From Halocaridina rubra (Eukaryota > Arthropoda > Malacostraca > Decapoda > Atyidae), in the NCBI GenBank assembly GCA_037179515.1, contig JAXCGZ010017945.1, positions 22,501-32,708 on the forward strand: a stretch of DNA of 10,208 bases, in the 5' to 3' direction. The position numbers and the translations under genes were made by a program. Within the stretch, counting starts at the first letter, position 1. The number at the start of each line of letters is the position of its first letter. Positions 7,682-10,208 of this stretch are shown here, piece after piece. A model generated the notes under the pieces. It did not search any database, was not told where the DNA came from, and saw only the letters and a program-made list of their open reading frames with translations.

Positions 7682-10207
7682 TTAACATCTTGGATTCATT
7701 TTTCCTTTTTTCTTGATGAGTCCATATCGATTTTCCTTTATCTTATTTTTGCCTTTCATAGATTTTCCATCTCCATTTTGGATTCGGCTCTCATTTGCTT
7801 CCGCTTTCTTTTCCTTTTTGCTGTTCTCTGTATTTGCGTTATTCTTTCGCAGCTTCCTTTGCTCTTTATCTATTTCCTTTTGCATATTTTCTTGGGCCTG
7901 CATCGAACGTTCCAAACTCCAATTGATCTCTTCAAATGCGGCGTTTGCTGCATCTCTGTTACCCGTGATGAAAATGTAGTCTTTCTTAAAGGTCACTTTT
8001 GGCACTCTTAGCTTGACGTCATATTTTCTTTCTAGATCCTTCAATGGCATATTCGAGACATCTGTGCGATATTTCCTTCCGAGAGCATACGCCATCTCTT
8101 TCTTGGTATAATCCACCTGACAATACCTTTTCATGTCTCTAATCGTTGCTTTTATGACCTGCAGTTTATGACCTTGCAGGGTGATGACGGAGTTTTCATC
8201 GTCAAAGGTAAATCTCACTCTCCTGTTGCGCGTGTCAAAGCACTCCTTGACTGCCTTGTAATCATCCATAGACAAGCTCAGCTCTTCTACAATCAGTTTG
8301 GCCTGAGCCTCGTTCACTAGCTCTTCTACAATCAGTTTGGGCTGAGCCTCTTTCACTAGCTCTTCTACAATTAGAAGAGCCTCTGTCAGTAGCTCTTCTA
8401 CAATCAGTTTGGCTGGAGCCTCATTCACTCTCTCTTTGCTCGTCTCGTTTTCTGAAGGCTCGTGGACAGATGTCTCAACCTCTTTCGGCCCAACATCTTC
8501 ATTGTTCTTAGGATGTAGTCTTTTTCCGGCAGTCTCCATTGCCAACTTTCTCAAGTTTTCGAGGACCTCTTCTTCCTCGTCATCAACTTTACCTTGTTCA
8601 GGGGGTACACATTTTCTGCTTTTTTTCATTTCCTGGATAATTTCCTTTAGTTTTGTACTATTGTTCTCATGGAAAGCTCTGTCACACTCTTTGCTTTGCA
8701 ATTCAACTAATACTTCTTTTTCAGTCTGTATATGTACTTCCTCATCTTTTTTCCTGTTGGGCGTGTCAAAGCACTCCTTGACTGCTTCGTAATCATCCAG
8801 AGACAAAGTCTGCTCTTCTACAATCAGTTTGGGCTCAGCCTCTCTCACTTTCTCTTTGCTCTCGACTTTGCTCATCTCGTTTTCTGAAGGCACGTGGACT
8901 GATGTCTCAACCTCTTTCGACCCAACATCTTCACTGTTCTTAGGATGTTGTATTTCTCCGGCAGTCTCCACTGCCAGCTTCTTCAAGTTTTCGAGGACCT
9001 CTTCTTCCTCGTCATCAACTTTACCTTGTTCAGGGGGTACACATTCTCTGATTTCTTTCATTTCCTGGAAAACTTCATTTAGTTCTGTACTATTGTTCTC
9101 CTGAAAAGCTCTGTCACACTCTTTGCTTTGCAATTCAACTAATGATTCTTTTTCAGTCTGTATGTGTACTTCCTCATCTATTTTCCTGCTTGGCGTGTCA
9201 AAGCACTCCTTGACTGCCTCGTAATCATCCAGAGACAAAGTCTGCTCTTCTACAATCAGTTTGGGCTCAGCCTCTCTCACTTTCTCTTTGCTCTCGACTT
9301 TGCTCATCTCGTTTTCTGAAGGCACGTGGACTGATGTCTCAACCTCTTTCGACCCAACATCTTCACTGTTCTTAGGATGTTGTATTTCTCCGGCAGTCTC
9401 CACTGCCAGCTTCTTCAAGTTTTCGAGGACCTCTTCTTCCTCGTCATCAACTTTCCCTTGTTCAGGGGGTACACATTCTCTGATTTCTTTCATTTCCTGG
9501 AAAACTTCATTTAGTTCTGTACTATTGTTCTCCTGGAAAGCTCTGTCACACCCTTTGCTTTGCAATTCAGCTAATGCTTCTTTTTCAGTTTGTATGTGTA
9601 CTTCCTCATCATTTTTCCTGTTGGATGTGTCAAAGCACTCCTTGACTGCCTCGTAATCATCCAGAGACAAAGTCTGCTCTTCTACAATCAGTTTGGGCTC
9701 AGCCTCTCTCACTTTCTATTTGCTCTCGACTTTGCTCATCTCGTTTTCTGAAGGCACGTGGACTGATGTCTCAACCTCTTTCGACCCAACATCTTCACTG
9801 TTCTTAGGATGTTGTATTTCTCCGGCAGTCTCCACTGCCAGTTTCGTCAAGTTTTCGAGGACCTCTTCTTCCTCGTCATCAACTTTCCCTTGTTCAGGGG
9901 GTACACATTCTCTGATTTCTTTCATTTCCTGGAAAACTTCCTTTAGTTCTGTACTATTGTTCTCCTGGAAAGCTCTGTCACACTCTTTGCTTTGCAATTC
10001 AACTAATGCTTCTTTTTCAGTCTGTATGTGTACTTCATCATCCTTTTCTGGTTCAATTGCACCAGAATTTACCTTGTTCATTACCACCAGAGGCTCTTCT
10101 GGACATTCCTCATGTTTTCCTTCATGGTTCTCAGAGTCTTTGGTATCTTCAATTCCATTACTCTCTGGATCAGCATTCTCGTTGTAGGGTACATGATTTT
10201 CTTTGTT
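7682..10207 (-). CDS. Acidic 144-aa-repeat protein with C-terminal KH-like domain (partial, in-frame TAG)
   Basis: The minus-strand frame is open from the window edge (10207) to a TAA at 7684-7682, broken only by a TAG at 9718-9716. Its start lies outside the window; apparent starts at 10087 and 9712 are GTG valines inside the frame. Layout: an acidic non-repeat stretch (10207 to ~10046), one partial and three complete 144-residue repeats, a stretch of 13-residue repeats (8428-8279), LSMDDYKAVKECFDT, then a 182-residue unique C-terminus. That C-terminus (8122 to ~7895) has DLERKYDVKLRVPK, then KDYIFITGNRDAANAAFEEI, matching the second half of a type I KH domain. The loop position reads GRKY instead of GxxG, so RNA binding may be lost. 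The last ~70 residues are rich in Lys, Glu and Asn and are probably coiled or disordered. No signal peptide or membrane segment is seen in the part present. I do not recognise the gene. A cytoplasmic or nuclear RNA-associated role is inference only. Confidence 0.72.
8279..8428 (-). repeat. 39-bp coding minisatellite (VNEAQAKLIVEEL units)
   Basis: Plus-strand AGCTCTTCTAC occurs at 8280, 8319, 8358 and 8391. Two units are 39 bp and one is 33 bp. They encode VNEAQAKLIVEEL, VKEAQPKLIVEEL, the shortened LTEALLIVEEL and VNEAPAKLIVEEL. This is a local expansion of the VREAEPKLIVEEQ opening of the 144-residue repeat, and all unit lengths preserve the frame. Confidence 0.92.
8429..10045 (-). repeat. 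432-bp coding tandem repeat (144 aa), 3 complete + 1 partial
   Basis: Copies are A (about 10045-9713, lacking its first ~34 residues), B (9712-9281), C (9280-8849) and D (8848-8429). The landmark CCAGAGACAA on the plus strand sits at 9661, 9229 and 8797, exactly 432 bp apart. Each copy carries KLIVEEQTLSLDDYEAVKEC, DEEVHIQTEKE, ELQSK-CDRAF-ENNST, CVPPEQGKVDDEEEEVLENL, and EVETSVH-PSENE. B and C differ at only a few residues, all near ECFDTxxRK and EKExLxELQSK. D is more diverged and lacks four residues near its end. The exact multiple of three keeps the frame, so this is a protein-level repeat. Confidence 0.95.
9716..9718 (-). other. In-frame TAG inside repeat copy A
   Basis: At the junction of repeats A and B the minus strand reads AGCAAATAGAAAGTG (S K stop K V). 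At the two equivalent later junctions it reads AGCAAAGAGAAAGTG (S K E K V). One substitution (GAG to TAG) accounts for it, and the frame continues without any shift on both sides. It may be a true null mutation, a polymorphism, a readthrough codon or a base-call or assembly error in a repetitive region. Confidence 0.9.
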
Positions 10208-10208
10208 T

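Noticed and set aside
7261..8011. Plus-strand frames at 7261-7716, 7568-8011 and 7713-7979
   Set aside because: The first crosses a minisatellite whose monomer lengths are not all multiples of three. The others are hydrophobic shadows opposite the lysine-rich C-terminus of the minus-strand gene.
8409..10187. Plus-strand frames at 8409-8792, 8829-9104, 9261-9656 and 9693-10187 with Ser/Phe/Leu-rich products
   Set aside because: They are antisense shadows of the 432-bp coding repeat on the minus strand; their mutual similarity comes from that repeat.

Overview
The window looks like non-coding, repeat-dense DNA from an invertebrate animal, with the 3' end of one protein-coding gene at its right edge. 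Very long uninterrupted (CT)n and (AT)n tracts, a (TTC)n tract, a (TACA)-type tract, a 5'-truncated LINE tail and tRNA-derived SINE relics in AT-rich DNA are what one expects of a decapod crustacean such as a penaeid shrimp. That assignment is inference from repeat style, not from a diagnostic gene. There are no operons, bacterial ribosome binding sites, rRNA genes, CRISPR arrays or intact tRNA genes.

Layout from left to right. At 277-515 there is a degenerate ~92-bp minisatellite. At 512-1186 lies the 3' end of a non-LTR retrotransposon: the last ~157 codons of its reverse transcriptase protein, a 3' UTR with AATAAA, and a (TTTGAC)4 tail that runs into a long (CT)n tract (1187-1313). A (TTC)n tract (1402-1510), a second (CT)n tract (1760-1890) and a TACA-rich tract (2112-2320) follow. 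At 2611-2860 is a ~70-bp degenerate minisatellite, then a probable RTE-type LINE relic (2890-3010). A SINE-like zone occupies 3730-4450: an interrupted tRNA-like module, a pair of ~85-bp direct repeats around it, and a minus-strand tRNA-derived SINE. At 4975-5551 a (CT)n tract is followed by two (AT)n tracts that flank a ~160-bp near-perfect palindrome with a 2-nt centre. A 28-bp perfect palindrome (5826-5853) abuts another CT tract. At 6251-6915 are three tandem copies of a 219-235-bp unit separated by T-rich spacers. At 7124-7360 is a four-copy ~60-bp GC-richer minisatellite.

The one substantial gene is on the minus strand, 10207 down to 7682, and is cut by the right edge of the window. It encodes an acidic protein built of 144-residue (432-bp) tandem repeats, then a 13-residue minisatellite-encoded stretch, then a unique C-terminal region with a divergent KH-like domain and a lysine-rich tail. 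A single in-frame TAG (9716-9718) interrupts the frame in one repeat, where the sister repeats carry GAG. The gene is therefore a pseudogene, a null allele, a readthrough case or a sequence error. The rest of the window is best read as intergenic DNA or 3' flanking DNA.
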